Assembly: GCF_030504545.1 (NCBI RefSeq) | Contig: NZ_JAUKWP010000001.1 | Location: forward strand, 171,255-235,254 | Reading direction: 5' to 3' | Length of the DNA stretch: 64,000 bases | Source of the DNA: Lactobacillus sp. YT155 | GTDB taxonomy: Bacteria > Bacillota > Bacilli > Lactobacillales > Lactobacillaceae | In this document: piece after piece, positions 20,199-29,989 of the stretch | How positions within the stretch are numbered: position 1 is the stretch's first letter | How the letters are laid out: every line of letters begins with the position of its first letter | Notes under the pieces: model-generated | Seen by the model: the letters and a program-made list of their open reading frames with translations, nothing else | What the model was told of the DNA's origin: nothing | Database searches by the model: none | Made by a program: the position numbers and the translations under genes

Positions 20199-22103
20199 TT
20201 ATCCTAATTTTAAGTAATCTTCAACATTTATGAAATAAACTTTGTACCATGTTAAGAATGTGAAAATAGTCCAAATCTTACGACGACCATCCACTCGACC
20301 CGCTTTGTTATCATCCAACAAAGCGATAATTTTATCTTGATCAAAGAATTCTGAAACAAATCCTTCGCTGAATAAGTCTTTAACTTTTTGATAGTATTTA
20401 TCGTCTCTTAACCACTGCTTGATTGGCACTGGGAATCCCAATTTTGGACGATCTGCCCACGCTTGTGGCAAATGTTTACCAGCAGCTTTTCTAAAGGCAT
20501 ACTTCGTATCATTTTTATTCATTAAATACTTAGTAGGTACTTGAGCAGCTGTTTCGGCAACCTTAGGATCTAAGAATGGAACTCGTAATTCCAAACTATG
20601 GGCCATTGACATCTTATCAGCTTTTTGAAGAATATCATTGAGCATGAAGTGGTGAAAGTCGATATATTGCATTTGTTTAACATTATCTAGCTTGCTAACT
20701 TTCTTGAAATCGGCTTGATAATTATCTTGAATAGTAGCATCGTTTCGATAATCCGCAGTTAGATATTGATTAACTTCATCAGATTGAAAAATACTTGGAT
20801 CATGCAAATCATAAATCACTGATTGACCAGTATAGAATTTATTAGGACTGGCAAGATTCGTATACATATGAACTTGTCCAGGAAAATGTGGCATCTTTTT
20901 AATAACACTTGCTAGACCGTTTTTAAGTCCAGTTGGCAAATGAGTTAACCCAGAAGTTACTGACTTAATTGCTCCATTATGTGAATGCATTCCATAGTTG
21001 ACATAGCCTGCAAATAATTCATCGGCACCTTCACCGGATAAAGCAACGGTTACTTTCTCACGAGCAAATTTCGTCAAAAACCAAAGTGGAACACATGAAG
21101 GATTACCGTCTGGTTCATCAAGATAGTATTGAATTTTATCGAAAGCTTCGAAGACGTCATCGCCACTAACCCGAGTTTCATTGAAGTTAAGGTCCAAGCT
21201 GTTAGCTAACTCTTTTGCAGCTGTTACTTCGTCATAAACTTCATTATCAAAACCAACACTAAATACTTCCTTTGGCTTCAAAACACTTGTTACGTAGCTA
21301 CTGTCAACACCTTCAGATAGAAATGATCCCACAGGCACATCAGCAACATTGTGCAACTTGATTGATTCAGTTACTGATTCATCAATTTTTTTAACTTCTT
21401 CTTCAAATGACAAGTTTGAAGGATTGAATTCCACATCCCAATACTTCTCAATCTTCAAATCACCAGCTTCATAAGTGAAATAGTGACCTTCTGGAAAACG
21501 ATACACTCCCTTGAAGAAAGTCTCATGCAAGTCATTATATTGATTCATCAAAAATGATTTGAGTGAGTCTTTATTTAATTCAGGATGAAAATCTGGATGA
21601 GCCATGAAGGTTTTTATTTCACTACTGAACATGAAAGTTCCATCATCTAAAATTGTGTAATACATTGGTTTGATACCAAAGAAATCGCGAGCACCAAAAA
21701 GCGTTTGTTTCTCTAAGTCATAGACTACAAAAACAAACATTCCACGAATCTTTTTAAGAACATCTTTGCCCCACTGTTCAAACCCATGCAAGATTGTTTC
21801 CGTGTCCGAATCAGTCTGGAAGGTATGACCCATCTCGACCAATTCTTTACGAACTGTTTGGTAATTATAGATTTCACCATTAAAAAAGATCAACTTACTG
21901 TGATCTTCATTGTAGATTGGTTGGTCACCTTTTGTTAAATCAATAATTGACAAGCGACGAAATCCCAGCGCCACTTGGTCATCAATATATTCACCGGAAC
22001 CACTTGGTCCACGATGCTTAATGATATCCATTTGCTTATTTAAAACAGTTTTTTTCTTAGAAACTTCTAAATCCCCACCGACATAGCCAACAATTCCACA
22101 CAT
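20199..22103 (-). CDS. asnB: Asparagine synthase (glutamine-hydrolysing)
   Basis: 634 aa. The N-terminal Ntn glutaminase domain starts MCGIVGYVGG, so Cys2 becomes the nucleophile after Met removal; this sets the start at 22103, with GGAG upstream, rather than five codons earlier. The C-terminal synthetase domain has the ATP pyrophosphatase motif VGSFLSEGVDSSYV (SEGVDS where SGGxDS is common) and LSGEGADELFAGY. Length fits the B. subtilis AsnB group. Monocistronic. Family certain; the sugar or cell-wall amidating variants are less likely given the normal length. Confidence 0.93.
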   Translation of the reverse strand: MCGIVGYVGGDLEVSKKKTVLNKQMDIIKHRGPSGSGEYIDDQVALGFRRLSIIDLTKGDQPIYNEDHSKLIFFNGEIYNYQTVRKELVEMGHTFQTDSDTETILHGFEQWGKDVLKKIRGMFVFVVYDLEKQTLFGARDFFGIKPMYYTILDDGTFMFSSEIKTFMAHPDFHPELNKDSLKSFLMNQYNDLHETFFKGVYRFPEGHYFTYEAGDLKIEKYWDVEFNPSNLSFEEEVKKIDESVTESIKLHNVADVPVGSFLSEGVDSSYVTSVLKPKEVFSVGFDNEVYDEVTAAKELANSLDLNFNETRVSGDDVFEAFDKIQYYLDEPDGNPSCVPLWFLTKFAREKVTVALSGEGADELFAGYVNYGMHSHNGAIKSVTSGLTHLPTGLKNGLASVIKKMPHFPGQVHMYTNLASPNKFYTGQSVIYDLHDPSIFQSDEVNQYLTADYRNDATIQDNYQADFKKVSKLDNVKQMQYIDFHHFMLNDILQKADKMSMAHSLELRVPFLDPKVAETAAQVPTKYLMNKNDTKYAFRKAAGKHLPQAWADRPKLGFPVPIKQWLRDDKYYQKVKDLFSEGFVSEFFDQDKIIALLDDNKAGRVDGRRKIWTIFTFLTWYKVYFINVEDYLKLG

Positions 22104-22175
22104 ATTCTTTTTCTCCACTTAAAATATAACTTAAATTATATTTTATCACGTTTTTAGGATCCAAACTATATCTCC

Positions 22176-22208
22176 GAATAAAAAGAGAGTGACATTATTG
22201 TCACTCTC
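22176..22208 (-). terminator. Terminator of lemA-TPM-ppx operon
   Basis: Stem GAGAGTGAC / GTCACTCTC (22200-22208 and 22185-22193) with loop AATAAT and a following T-run on the minus strand; the ppx stop codon is inside the stem. Confidence 0.92.
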
Positions 22209-23073
22209 CAATCTTCGAAAGTAAGAATCCTTCACGAACACTTGCTTTAATGGTAATAATTTTTGAAGGTTGTGCAAATTCTATTATTTCATTCATAATT
22301 GTCAATCCACCATTGATAACATCAACTGTTCCTGGTGGAATAACATCTAATTCTTTTAGTTCATTAACACTAAGTTGTTGTAGCTCAGTAATCTTGTCAT
22401 TTATTTCTTGAGTGGGTACAAAATCATTTTGATTCAACAATTTGAATAGGACAATACTTGCGCCACCGAGCATTACCATCGGTTGATTAAAGTTCTTCAA
22501 CCAGGTTAGCTTTTCTAACTGTTTCCGAATTTTTTGTTTTGCAGTTTGTTGCTCTGGCTTAGACACAGGAATATTACTAAAGAATTCATTAGTTACATTG
22601 ACTCCACCAAAGTTAATACTGGTTTCACCAATCATTTCTTTATTAGTGACAGCAATTAACTCACTCGAGCCACCACCAATATCAGCAATAATTAAATCTG
22701 ATAAATTGAGTTTGTGTTCTACTGCTAGGAAATCAAAGTACGCTTCTTGATCAGGTGGAATTATTTCAATTTCAACGCCAGTTTGCTGTTTGATTTCATC
22801 AATGAACTCCGACTTATTCTCGGCACTTCTTAATGCTGCCGTAGCAATAGCATAAACTTGTGCTTCTGGAACTTTTTCTAAGAAGTTATTAATGATTTGA
22901 ACAATTTTTTCCGTGGTTTCTTGATTAATAATTCTTTTTTGACCAAGATCTTGAATTAATCTTTGCGGGATTCGCTCCAGCATCAATTCTTCAAAATCTT
23001 TTCCTTTAATCAAAAATTCTGCTGTTCTAATCGCATTGGAGCCAAATTCGATGATTGCAATTTTATTTTTCAA
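22201..23073 (-). CDS. Ppx/GppA family phosphatase (exopolyphosphatase-like)
   Basis: A 290-aa actin-fold phosphatase, shorter than E. coli Ppx, acting on polyphosphate or pppGpp. ATIADIGGGSS-type phosphate loop (IIADIGGGSSELIAV) and ATAALRSAENKSEFI are clear. The first phosphate motif reads EFGSNA instead of the usual D-x-GSNS, and the E-E-A motif reads DQEA, so activity may differ from the norm. The TTG start overlaps the preceding stop as TTGA; its Shine-Dalgarno GGAGG comes from glycine codons of the TPM gene. Confidence 0.82.
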   Translation of the reverse strand: MKNKIAIIEFGSNAIRTAEFLIKGKDFEELMLERIPQRLIQDLGQKRIINQETTEKIVQIINNFLEKVPEAQVYAIATAALRSAENKSEFIDEIKQQTGVEIEIIPPDQEAYFDFLAVEHKLNLSDLIIADIGGGSSELIAVTNKEMIGETSINFGGVNVTNEFFSNIPVSKPEQQTAKQKIRKQLEKLTWLKNFNQPMVMLGGASIVLFKLLNQNDFVPTQEINDKITELQQLSVNELKELDVIPPGTVDVINGGLTIMNEIIEFAQPSKIITIKASVREGFLLSKIGE

Positions 23074-23870
23074 ATTGAGGAACCTCCACCACCGGAACTT
23101 CCTCCACCGAAACCACCAAAGCCACCGCCACTTGAGCCACCGCTACTACCGCCAGAACTCCCAAAGCCACCACCGAAGTAGCCACCATAGAACATTCCTT
23201 GACGACGTCGACGTCTACCTCCGGGACCGGAGCCGCCACCAAAACCACCAAACAATGTAAGTATGATAATTCCCGCAAATATCCAAAAAGCATACTTGCC
23301 ATCAATGCCATTATCTTCAACTTTTTCTCGATTCTTTTCTTTAGTGACTTTATAACCATATTCCTTGTCGACTAAAGTTGTCACAGCATTAAATACATGG
23401 CGTAAGGCATTATTGATTCTCGCCTTATCGTTTGATTTCAAATCATCTTTATACTTCTGAAGAATTTCACCAGTCTGAGCATCGGTTAATCCGCCTTCTA
23501 ACCCATAGCCAACTTCGATTCTGACATTACGTTCACCATTATTTAGGGCGTACAAAATTAAGACACCATTATCTTCATCAGCATTACCAATACCCCATTT
23601 TTCAAACATGTCAGGGGCATATGAATCAATACTGTCACCATCGGTTGACTTAATTGCAGCCATAACAACTTGTGGCTGTTTCTTGGTGTCTTGATAATTT
23701 TCGGAAGTCGTTTCAACCAAATTTTTGGTTTTATCATCTAACAAATTGATTTCGTCATAATAATAAGCATTAGGTTTGTCAGGGATACTTGCTTTGGCAT
23801 CCTTAATTCCAAAACCCAAACTCATCACGAGCATCATCAAAAATGCTAGCAGAAATGTCTTCTTTTTCAT
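23070..23870 (-). CDS. TPM-domain exported/membrane protein (YgcG-like)
   Basis: 266 aa. Signal peptide about 1-28 (KKKTFLLAFLMMLVMSLGFG...AKA), then a TPM domain (about 35-165: YYYDEINLLDDKTKNLVE, EKWGIGNADEDNGVLILYAL, VRIEVGYGLEGGLTDAQTGEIL), a second membrane segment near 195-215, an Arg cluster and a long Gly/Ser tail. TPM proteins act in the envelope; some have phosphatase activity, others help membrane-protein turnover. LemA is the common partner, as here, three bases upstream. Open frames on the opposite strand of the tail (Pro-rich) are codon shadows. Confidence 0.9.
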   Translation of the reverse strand: MKKKTFLLAFLMMLVMSLGFGIKDAKASIPDKPNAYYYDEINLLDDKTKNLVETTSENYQDTKKQPQVVMAAIKSTDGDSIDSYAPDMFEKWGIGNADEDNGVLILYALNNGERNVRIEVGYGLEGGLTDAQTGEILQKYKDDLKSNDKARINNALRHVFNAVTTLVDKEYGYKVTKEKNREKVEDNGIDGKYAFWIFAGIIILTLFGGFGGGSGPGGRRRRRQGMFYGGYFGGGFGSSGGSSGGSSGGGFGGFGGGSSGGGGSSI

Positions 23871-23872
23871 GA

Positions 23873-24448
23873 TTAATTATTGAAATCCACTTTAGGATTT
23901 TCTTTAGCCTTATCACTAGCTTTGAAATATTCTTTTTGATGGAAACCATACATATTTGCAAAGATATTCTTAGGGAAGGTTACTACTGACTTATTGAAGT
24001 CACTAACTTTCTCATTGTATCTCTTACGTTCAGTAGCAATTCGATTTTCTGAACCTTCTAATTGAGTCATTAAAGTTGAGACATTCTTATTAGAATTCAA
24101 TTCAGGATAATCTTCACGAATCACATTAATCAAAGTACCCACTGATTGATCTAACTGAGCACTAGCATCAGCTTTTTTGGCTGTGCTTGAAGCATTACTA
24201 TAATTTTGACGAGCTTTAGCAATATCGCCAAAGACATCTTTTTCTTGTTTCATGCTTCCTTTGACAGAATTAACTAAGTTAGGAATCAAATCATAGCGAC
24301 GATTCATAACGTTTTCTACCTGACTAGCTTGAGATTTCACATCTTGATTACTTTTGGCCAAGCTGTTATATGATGAAATTGAATAAATAACAATAACTGC
24401 CACTACAACCCCAACTGCTATCCAGATATTTCTCTTTGTTTTATTCAT
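23873..24448 (-). CDS. LemA family membrane protein
   Basis: 191 aa. A single N-terminal membrane helix (about 8-26, IWIAVGVVVAVIVIYSI) is followed by a long helical domain with the LemA pattern: NRRYDLIPNLVNSVKG, LNSNKNVSTLMTQLEGSENRIATERKRYNE and FPKNIFANMYGFHQKEYF. Family function is uncertain, often tied to TPM proteins. First gene of a three-gene operon with the TPM protein and Ppx/GppA. ATG follows AGGAG. Confidence 0.93.
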   Translation of the reverse strand: MNKTKRNIWIAVGVVVAVIVIYSISSYNSLAKSNQDVKSQASQVENVMNRRYDLIPNLVNSVKGSMKQEKDVFGDIAKARQNYSNASSTAKKADASAQLDQSVGTLINVIREDYPELNSNKNVSTLMTQLEGSENRIATERKRYNEKVSDFNKSVVTFPKNIFANMYGFHQKEYFKASDKAKENPKVDFNN

Positions 24449-24478
24449 AATTTTTCTCCTACGAAATGTTGTACCTTA

Positions 24479-25240
24479 TTATAATACAAGTTGGCTTTTT
24501 TCGTTATAAAACTTCTTGTAAGCAAAGTAACATGAAATTACTGAGGCAATACTGGTAGCCGATAAGAGCATGAAAGTTACCATAATTTGATATTTGATAG
24601 CTTTGACTGGATCAACTCCCGCAAAAATAAGTCCTGACATCATTCCGGGTAGACTAACCAATCCAACAGTTTTTGCTGAATCAATCGTAGGTGACATCCC
24701 TGTTTTGATACTATCTCTAAGAATATCCATCGAAGCTAATTTAGTAGTTGCTCCTAAAGCTAACTTTTCTAAAACTTGTTGGTGACGGTCTTTAAAAGTT
24801 GCAATCATATTCTTGTAGCAAAGACCAATTGCTACCATTGAATTACTGGCAATCATTCCTGAAATTGGCACCATTTGTTGAGGAATGAACTTGATTGAAC
24901 CAGAGGCAACCAATACTCCAATCGTCACACCAGTACTCAAGACAATCGCTAATAATGAAATACCAAAGAGGTCAGGAATTCCCTTACCTCTTTTTTTAGC
25001 ATTCCAAGCGGCATTAGTCACAATTACCGTCATCATTGCCAGAGTTAAAATCACATTGTTTGAACCAATCACATATTTTAAAACATATCCCACAACAAAT
25101 AGTTGGATCACGGCTCTGACGACACCAATAATAATATCTTTATCAATCCCCAATTTTTCTTTGAAACCAAAATATAATGACACTAACACCAAAACAAATG
25201 ATAGTGCTAGCGATAAGTTATTAACTGCTAAATTTTGCAT
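24479..25240 (-). CDS. fetB: Iron export ABC transporter permease FetB-like (UPF0014)
   Basis: 253 aa with about seven membrane helices. GATTKLASMDILRDSIKTGMSPTIDSAKTVGL and LPGMMSGLIFAGVDP are typical of the UPF0014/FetB family. E. coli FetAB exports iron and helps in oxidative stress; homologues may move other metals. Its start overlaps the ATPase stop as TAATG, so the two are coupled. Confidence 0.85.
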   Translation of the reverse strand: MQNLAVNNLSLALSFVLVLVSLYFGFKEKLGIDKDIIIGVVRAVIQLFVVGYVLKYVIGSNNVILTLAMMTVIVTNAAWNAKKRGKGIPDLFGISLLAIVLSTGVTIGVLVASGSIKFIPQQMVPISGMIASNSMVAIGLCYKNMIATFKDRHQQVLEKLALGATTKLASMDILRDSIKTGMSPTIDSAKTVGLVSLPGMMSGLIFAGVDPVKAIKYQIMVTFMLLSATSIASVISCYFAYKKFYNEKSQLVL

Positions 25241-25890
25241 TATTTATCCTCCACAATTCGACCATCTTCGACTTTAATTATCTTTCTAGAATCATCCAGC
25301 TCTTCTTGGTCATGGGTGATTGCTAAAATTGTTATGCCTTCATTCTTATTTAAGTCCATTACCAGACTATGGATTATGTTTTTATTCGTTTTATCCAGGC
25401 CAGTAGTGACCTCATCCAAAATCAAGACATCCGGTGTAAAGATAAGGTTACGAAGCAAAGCAATTCTTTGTTTTTGCCCACCGGAAAGATCAATTACTTT
25501 TTGATTTAAGAAACTCTCGTCCAAATTGGCTAATTTCAATTTTTGAACCATCAATTCTGAATCCGGTTCTTGTTCGCGAACTTTAAATGGAAATGCTAGA
25601 TTATCAAAAACAGTTTCACCGAATAAAGTTGGCTGCTGAAAACAATATGAAACCTGTTTACGATAATCAGTAGCCTCGTAATCATCGATATTCTTATTGC
25701 GATACAATATCTCTCCACTAGTGGGACTAATCATGTCGGCTACTAACTTCATCAAGGTGCTTTTACCAGAACCAGAAGTTCCCGAGAAAGTTAGATAGTC
25801 ACCCTCGTTAATAGTCAGATTAATATCTTTTAAAATTTTTGTGTCATTAACTGTGTAATTTATGTTATTTAGTTTAATAATTTCTGTCAT
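25240..25890 (-). CDS. fetA: ABC transporter ATP-binding protein FetA-like
   Basis: 216 aa, a single nucleotide-binding domain: Walker A SGTSGSGKSTLM (about residues 37-48), Q-loop SYCFQQP, signature LSGGQKQRIAL, Walker B VLILDEVTTGLD and switch His in AITHD. Partner of the downstream FetB-like permease. ATG after GGAG. The metal specificity is inferred from the partner family. Confidence 0.88.
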   Translation of the reverse strand: MTEIIKLNNINYTVNDTKILKDINLTINEGDYLTFSGTSGSGKSTLMKLVADMISPTSGEILYRNKNIDDYEATDYRKQVSYCFQQPTLFGETVFDNLAFPFKVREQEPDSELMVQKLKLANLDESFLNQKVIDLSGGQKQRIALLRNLIFTPDVLILDEVTTGLDKTNKNIIHSLVMDLNKNEGITILAITHDQEELDDSRKIIKVEDGRIVEDK

Positions 25891-25947
25891 TTTTCTTCTC
25901 CATTTTATTATTTTAATTTACCATAAATTGGAACAATTCTAAATAAC

Positions 25948-25981
25948 AAAAAAAGCCCGACTTTTAAGTCGGACTTTTTTT
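25948..25981 (-). terminator. Terminator of MarR-exporter operon
   Basis: Strong stem (AAGTCCGACTT / AAGTCGGGCTT) with T-run on the minus strand, immediately after the DUF4811 stop. Confidence 0.9.
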
Positions 25982-26699
25982 ATTTGATACTTTTAATTAA
26001 TTCTTCCATTTTCATCATCTGGAACTGCTTAGTTGCATCCTTAACAACACGATCTTTTTGAACATCGGTCATTTGTGGATTTTGCATCATCGCAGCCATA
26101 ACAGCTTTTTGAACATAAACTTTTCCGTCAGCTTTTAATTGAGCTTGGTAAGTTTTGCTCTTCATTTTCTTTTGTAAGACTTTGGCTTGATTTGTCGAAA
26201 GTACGAGCCAATCTTTGTTGACATAAAAAATATTCTTGCGAGCAATCAAAGTATGATCATTACCTGAGATACCAAACATGAATCTCATGAAATCATTTTT
26301 GTAAACACGATAAGTTGATTTTTGAACTAGCTGATTAGCATCAGTCGTCTTCACAACTTTATTGTCGACATATGACTCTGCCACAGTGTGCTTAGGCTTT
26401 TTTTGATTAGTATCTGTACGATAGATATAGACATTCTCTTTGCCTTTTGTACCAACTTGCTTGTATAACAACATATTCATACCTTTTTTAGGTGAGGCAG
26501 AAACGATATCAACAGTTCTATTTTCAACTACTTCTTTCATCCCCAAGTGATTGTGATCATTTAACATCATTAATGAAATGTTAGCAATAATCAAAACTAA
26601 GAAAATCCCCCCGAGAATATTACTCAAAGTTTTGTTTTGAAGATATACGAAACTAATAAAAGCTAAGAGAACAAATATTATTAAAGTGAAAATTATCAT
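25980..26699 (-). CDS. DUF4811 domain membrane protein
   Basis: 239 aa. Two N-terminal membrane helices (about 2-18 and 27-47) precede a soluble, probably extracytoplasmic beta-rich domain and a basic helical C-terminus. Function unknown. In lactobacilli this family commonly follows a DHA2 exporter, as here: its ATG directly abuts the exporter stop. Likely an accessory protein of the exporter (inference from co-occurrence). Confidence 0.8.
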   Translation of the reverse strand: MIIFTLIIFVLLAFISFVYLQNKTLSNILGGIFLVLIIANISLMMLNDHNHLGMKEVVENRTVDIVSASPKKGMNMLLYKQVGTKGKENVYIYRTDTNQKKPKHTVAESYVDNKVVKTTDANQLVQKSTYRVYKNDFMRFMFGISGNDHTLIARKNIFYVNKDWLVLSTNQAKVLQKKMKSKTYQAQLKADGKVYVQKAVMAAMMQNPQMTDVQKDRVVKDATKQFQMMKMEELIKSIK

Positions 26700-28151
26700 T
26701 TATTTAGCCTCCTTAGCAACTTTTTTATTCTTTAGTGTGAAAGTTAACCCTAAAGCAATTACACAGAAGAGAATTGCCACAATAAAGGCAGCGTGATAAC
26801 CAGTTAATGTTGCATTAATCGCATCATTTTTATAGACCAAAGGAAGTTCTTTAAGCAGATGCTTAGCAGGCATATTATTAGTAGTAACGTTTGATAACAC
26901 ACTGATCAAGATAGCTGTTCCCATGGAAGAGAATACTTGTCTCGTAGTGTTATTTACCGCAGTACCATGACTGATTAAATTATTAGGCAATGAATTCATA
27001 CCTGAAGTAGTAACAGGCATCATAACCATTGAAATACCAAACATTCTTACCGCGTACAAAACAGTTAAATATAGAGTTGAAGAATCTTTGGTTAAGAAAA
27101 TAAATGGAATTGTACCTACTGTTAATAATGTCATACCAGTAATAGCTAGACGTTTAACACCAAATCTATCAAATGCTCGACCAGTAATAGGACTCATAAT
27201 ACCCATCATGACAGCTCCACCAAGTAAAGCTAATCCTGAATGGAAGGCCGATAATCCCTTAACGATTTGAAGGTACATTGGTAAAATCATTTCTACCCCG
27301 ACCATTGCCATATTCGTAACTGATGATAGCGCTGCGGCAATGGTAAATTCACGGGAAGTAAATACTCGTAATTGTAAGAATGGTTTGTCCATCTTAAGTT
27401 GACGGTATCCAAAAATAACAATCAATACCAATCCAACTAAGATAGGAATAAGAACTTGCATTGATGACCAACCTTTGTCACCAACGGTTGAGAAACCATA
27501 TAATAATGCTCCAAAACCAATTGTTGATAAGATGAATGACATCACATCAAGTTTTTCTTTATTAGTAGGAAGTACATTTTTCATGAAGAAAAATGCTCCA
27601 ATGATTACTAGTGACACAATTGGAATAATCATTCCGAACAAATCACGCCATGATAAGTTATCGATTACCCATCCGGAAAGAGTTGGTCCAATTGCGGGTG
27701 CCAAACCAATAACAAGTCCAGCCATCCCCATGGCAACACCGCGTTTCTCGGCAGGGAAAATTGATAGCATAATTGTTTGTAGAAGTGGCATTGATAATCC
27801 AACACCCAAGGCTTGAACCAAACGTCCAATTAACATTATTGTGAAGTTGTCAGCAACAAAACAAATGATTGTTCCAATAAGAAATGTACTCATGGCTGAT
27901 AGATATAACCACTTTGATTTGAAACGATTAATCAACCAAGCGCTGACCGGAATCATAACCCCATTCACCATCATGAATCCGGTGGTTAACCATTGAATTG
28001 TTGAAGTTGAAACATCAAATTCTTTCATTAGGGTTGGAAATGCGGTTGAAAGAATTGTTTGATTCAATACGGTACAAAACGTACCTATTAGAAGTAAGGC
28101 AACCATAAAAGTTCGGTTGTATGCCTTACCATCGATATCTGTATTACTCAT
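26700..28151 (-). CDS. MFS drug exporter, DHA2 family (EmrB/LmrB-like)
   Basis: 483 aa with about 14 hydrophobic helices, as in the DHA2 group of proton-driven multidrug exporters. Motifs: WLTTGFMMVNGVMIPVSAWL (motif D1 region), GRLVQALGVGLSMPLLQTI and GLAPAIGPTLSGWVID (motif C). The start overlaps the marR stop by 8 nt, so it is under that regulator. Substrate unknown. Confidence 0.9.
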   Translation of the reverse strand: MSNTDIDGKAYNRTFMVALLLIGTFCTVLNQTILSTAFPTLMKEFDVSTSTIQWLTTGFMMVNGVMIPVSAWLINRFKSKWLYLSAMSTFLIGTIICFVADNFTIMLIGRLVQALGVGLSMPLLQTIMLSIFPAEKRGVAMGMAGLVIGLAPAIGPTLSGWVIDNLSWRDLFGMIIPIVSLVIIGAFFFMKNVLPTNKEKLDVMSFILSTIGFGALLYGFSTVGDKGWSSMQVLIPILVGLVLIVIFGYRQLKMDKPFLQLRVFTSREFTIAAALSSVTNMAMVGVEMILPMYLQIVKGLSAFHSGLALLGGAVMMGIMSPITGRAFDRFGVKRLAITGMTLLTVGTIPFIFLTKDSSTLYLTVLYAVRMFGISMVMMPVTTSGMNSLPNNLISHGTAVNNTTRQVFSSMGTAILISVLSNVTTNNMPAKHLLKELPLVYKNDAINATLTGYHAAFIVAILFCVIALGLTFTLKNKKVAKEAK

Positions 28152-28605
28152 TATTTTTACGTCCCCTCCATTTTGTTAACATATTATCTACTCTTAGTTT
28201 CTCGGAATTGAGAGCTGCTTTGTCCAGAAGTTCTTCAATTTCTTGACGTTCTTCTAAACTCAAATCCTCTAAGAGTTCGTTATCCCAAAAACTCAAAATC
28301 TCATTAAAATGCTTCGTGCACTTCGTTCCCGCTTCAGTTAATCTGACCTTTTTAAGACGCTTATTTTCCAGATTAACTTCCCTAGTAATCAGCTTCTTGG
28401 CTTCCAAGTCTTTTAGCGAACGAGCTACACTAGCCTCATCAAACTGAACAATGTCTCTAATTTCTTCTTGACTAATTCCTGGGTGGTGTTCTGCTACACC
28501 CATGATTGCCAATTCAATAATTTTAAAATTGTCATCCTTTGCGACTTGCTTTAAAAACATTGCTTTTTGACGAGCCAAATAAAAAATCCTTTGTCCTAAT
28601 TCCAC
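28144..28605 (-). CDS. MarR family transcriptional regulator
   Basis: 153 aa winged-helix protein: LAIMGVAEHHPGISQEEIRDIVQFDEASVARSLKDLEAKKLITRE covers the recognition helix and wing. It heads an operon with the DHA2 exporter and DUF4811 protein and so probably represses it in response to a drug or phenolic ligand. GTG start after AGGAG with 6-nt spacing. A CTTGA-N5-TCAAG palindrome overlaps its -35 box (separate entry). Confidence 0.92.
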   Translation of the reverse strand: MELGQRIFYLARQKAMFLKQVAKDDNFKIIELAIMGVAEHHPGISQEEIRDIVQFDEASVARSLKDLEAKKLITREVNLENKRLKKVRLTEAGTKCTKHFNEILSFWDNELLEDLSLEERQEIEELLDKAALNSEKLRVDNMLTKWRGRKNNE

Positions 28606-28634
28606 AAGCTTCTCCTTTTTTTGAAAACAGGATT

Positions 28635-28663
28635 ATTTTACTCTTACTCTTGAAAAAATCAAG
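28635..28663 (-). promoter_or_regulatory. marR-exporter promoter and likely operator
   Basis: Minus strand TTGATT (28657-28662), 16 nt, TAAAAT (28635-28640). The palindrome CTTGA-N5-TCAAG (28649-28663) overlaps the -35 box, a usual place for MarR autorepression. Confidence 0.65.
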
Positions 28664-28678
28664 TGTTATTTATCGAAA

Positions 28679-28700
28679 ATAAAAAACCCTTGCGGGTTCT
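28679..28700 (-). terminator. Terminator of trpS
   Basis: Short stem AACCC-GCAA-GGGTT followed by a T-run on the minus strand, just after the trpS stop. Confidence 0.8.
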
Positions 28701-29732
<1,032 letters not shown>

Positions 29733-29734
29733 TC

Positions 29735-29941
29735 AAAAAACGCCCTATTACTTAATGTAATAGGACGCTATTGCGTGGTGCCACCTGTTTTCGTAGAATT
29801 ATCTACCTCTCATGGTTATAAAGCACCACCTATATCCAATTCCCAATTCAACAACGATAAGATTTTCAGCAAATATCTCATTCTCTGTAACAATTAATTG
29901 AATTAGTACTCTAAAAAAACTATAATATTCTCACTGAATTA
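29735..29941 (-). promoter_or_regulatory. T-box leader of trpS
   Basis: Minus strand carries the T-box sequence AGGTGGCACCACGCA (29772-29786) followed by a terminator hairpin (29741-29767) and T-run (29735-29740), about 20 bases before trpS. Further upstream are an AGAGA motif and TGG codons, one at 29826-29828 placed for the specifier loop, fitting tRNA-Trp. The paired GTTA / TAAC bases can close stem I. Uncharged tRNA-Trp is expected to stabilise the antiterminator. Confidence 0.9.
29898..29926 (+). promoter_or_regulatory. helD promoter inside the trpS leader region
   Basis: Plus strand TTGAAT (29898-29903), 17 nt, TATAAT (29921-29926): near consensus. It lies opposite the 5' end of the trpS T-box leader, so the two transcripts start in overlapping antisense positions. 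Confidence 0.75.
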
Positions 29942-29947
29942 ATAACT

Positions 29948-29976
29948 AGCATACCGACTACCAAATCTTTTGTCAA
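29948..29976 (-). promoter_or_regulatory. trpS promoter
   Basis: Minus strand TTGACA (29971-29976), 17 nt, TATGCT (29948-29953); start expected near 29941, giving a leader of about 225 nt that includes the whole T-box. Confidence 0.7.
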
Positions 29977-29989
29977 TCATGGAGGGAAA

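Noticed and set aside
23063-23250. Possible repeat array in glycine-rich DNA
   Set aside because: Irregular GGx codons, no fixed unit or spacer; not CRISPR or a tandem array.
22963-23359. Proline- and histidine-rich open frames on both strands near 23.1 kb
   Set aside because: They are shadows of the glycine codons in the TPM protein tail.
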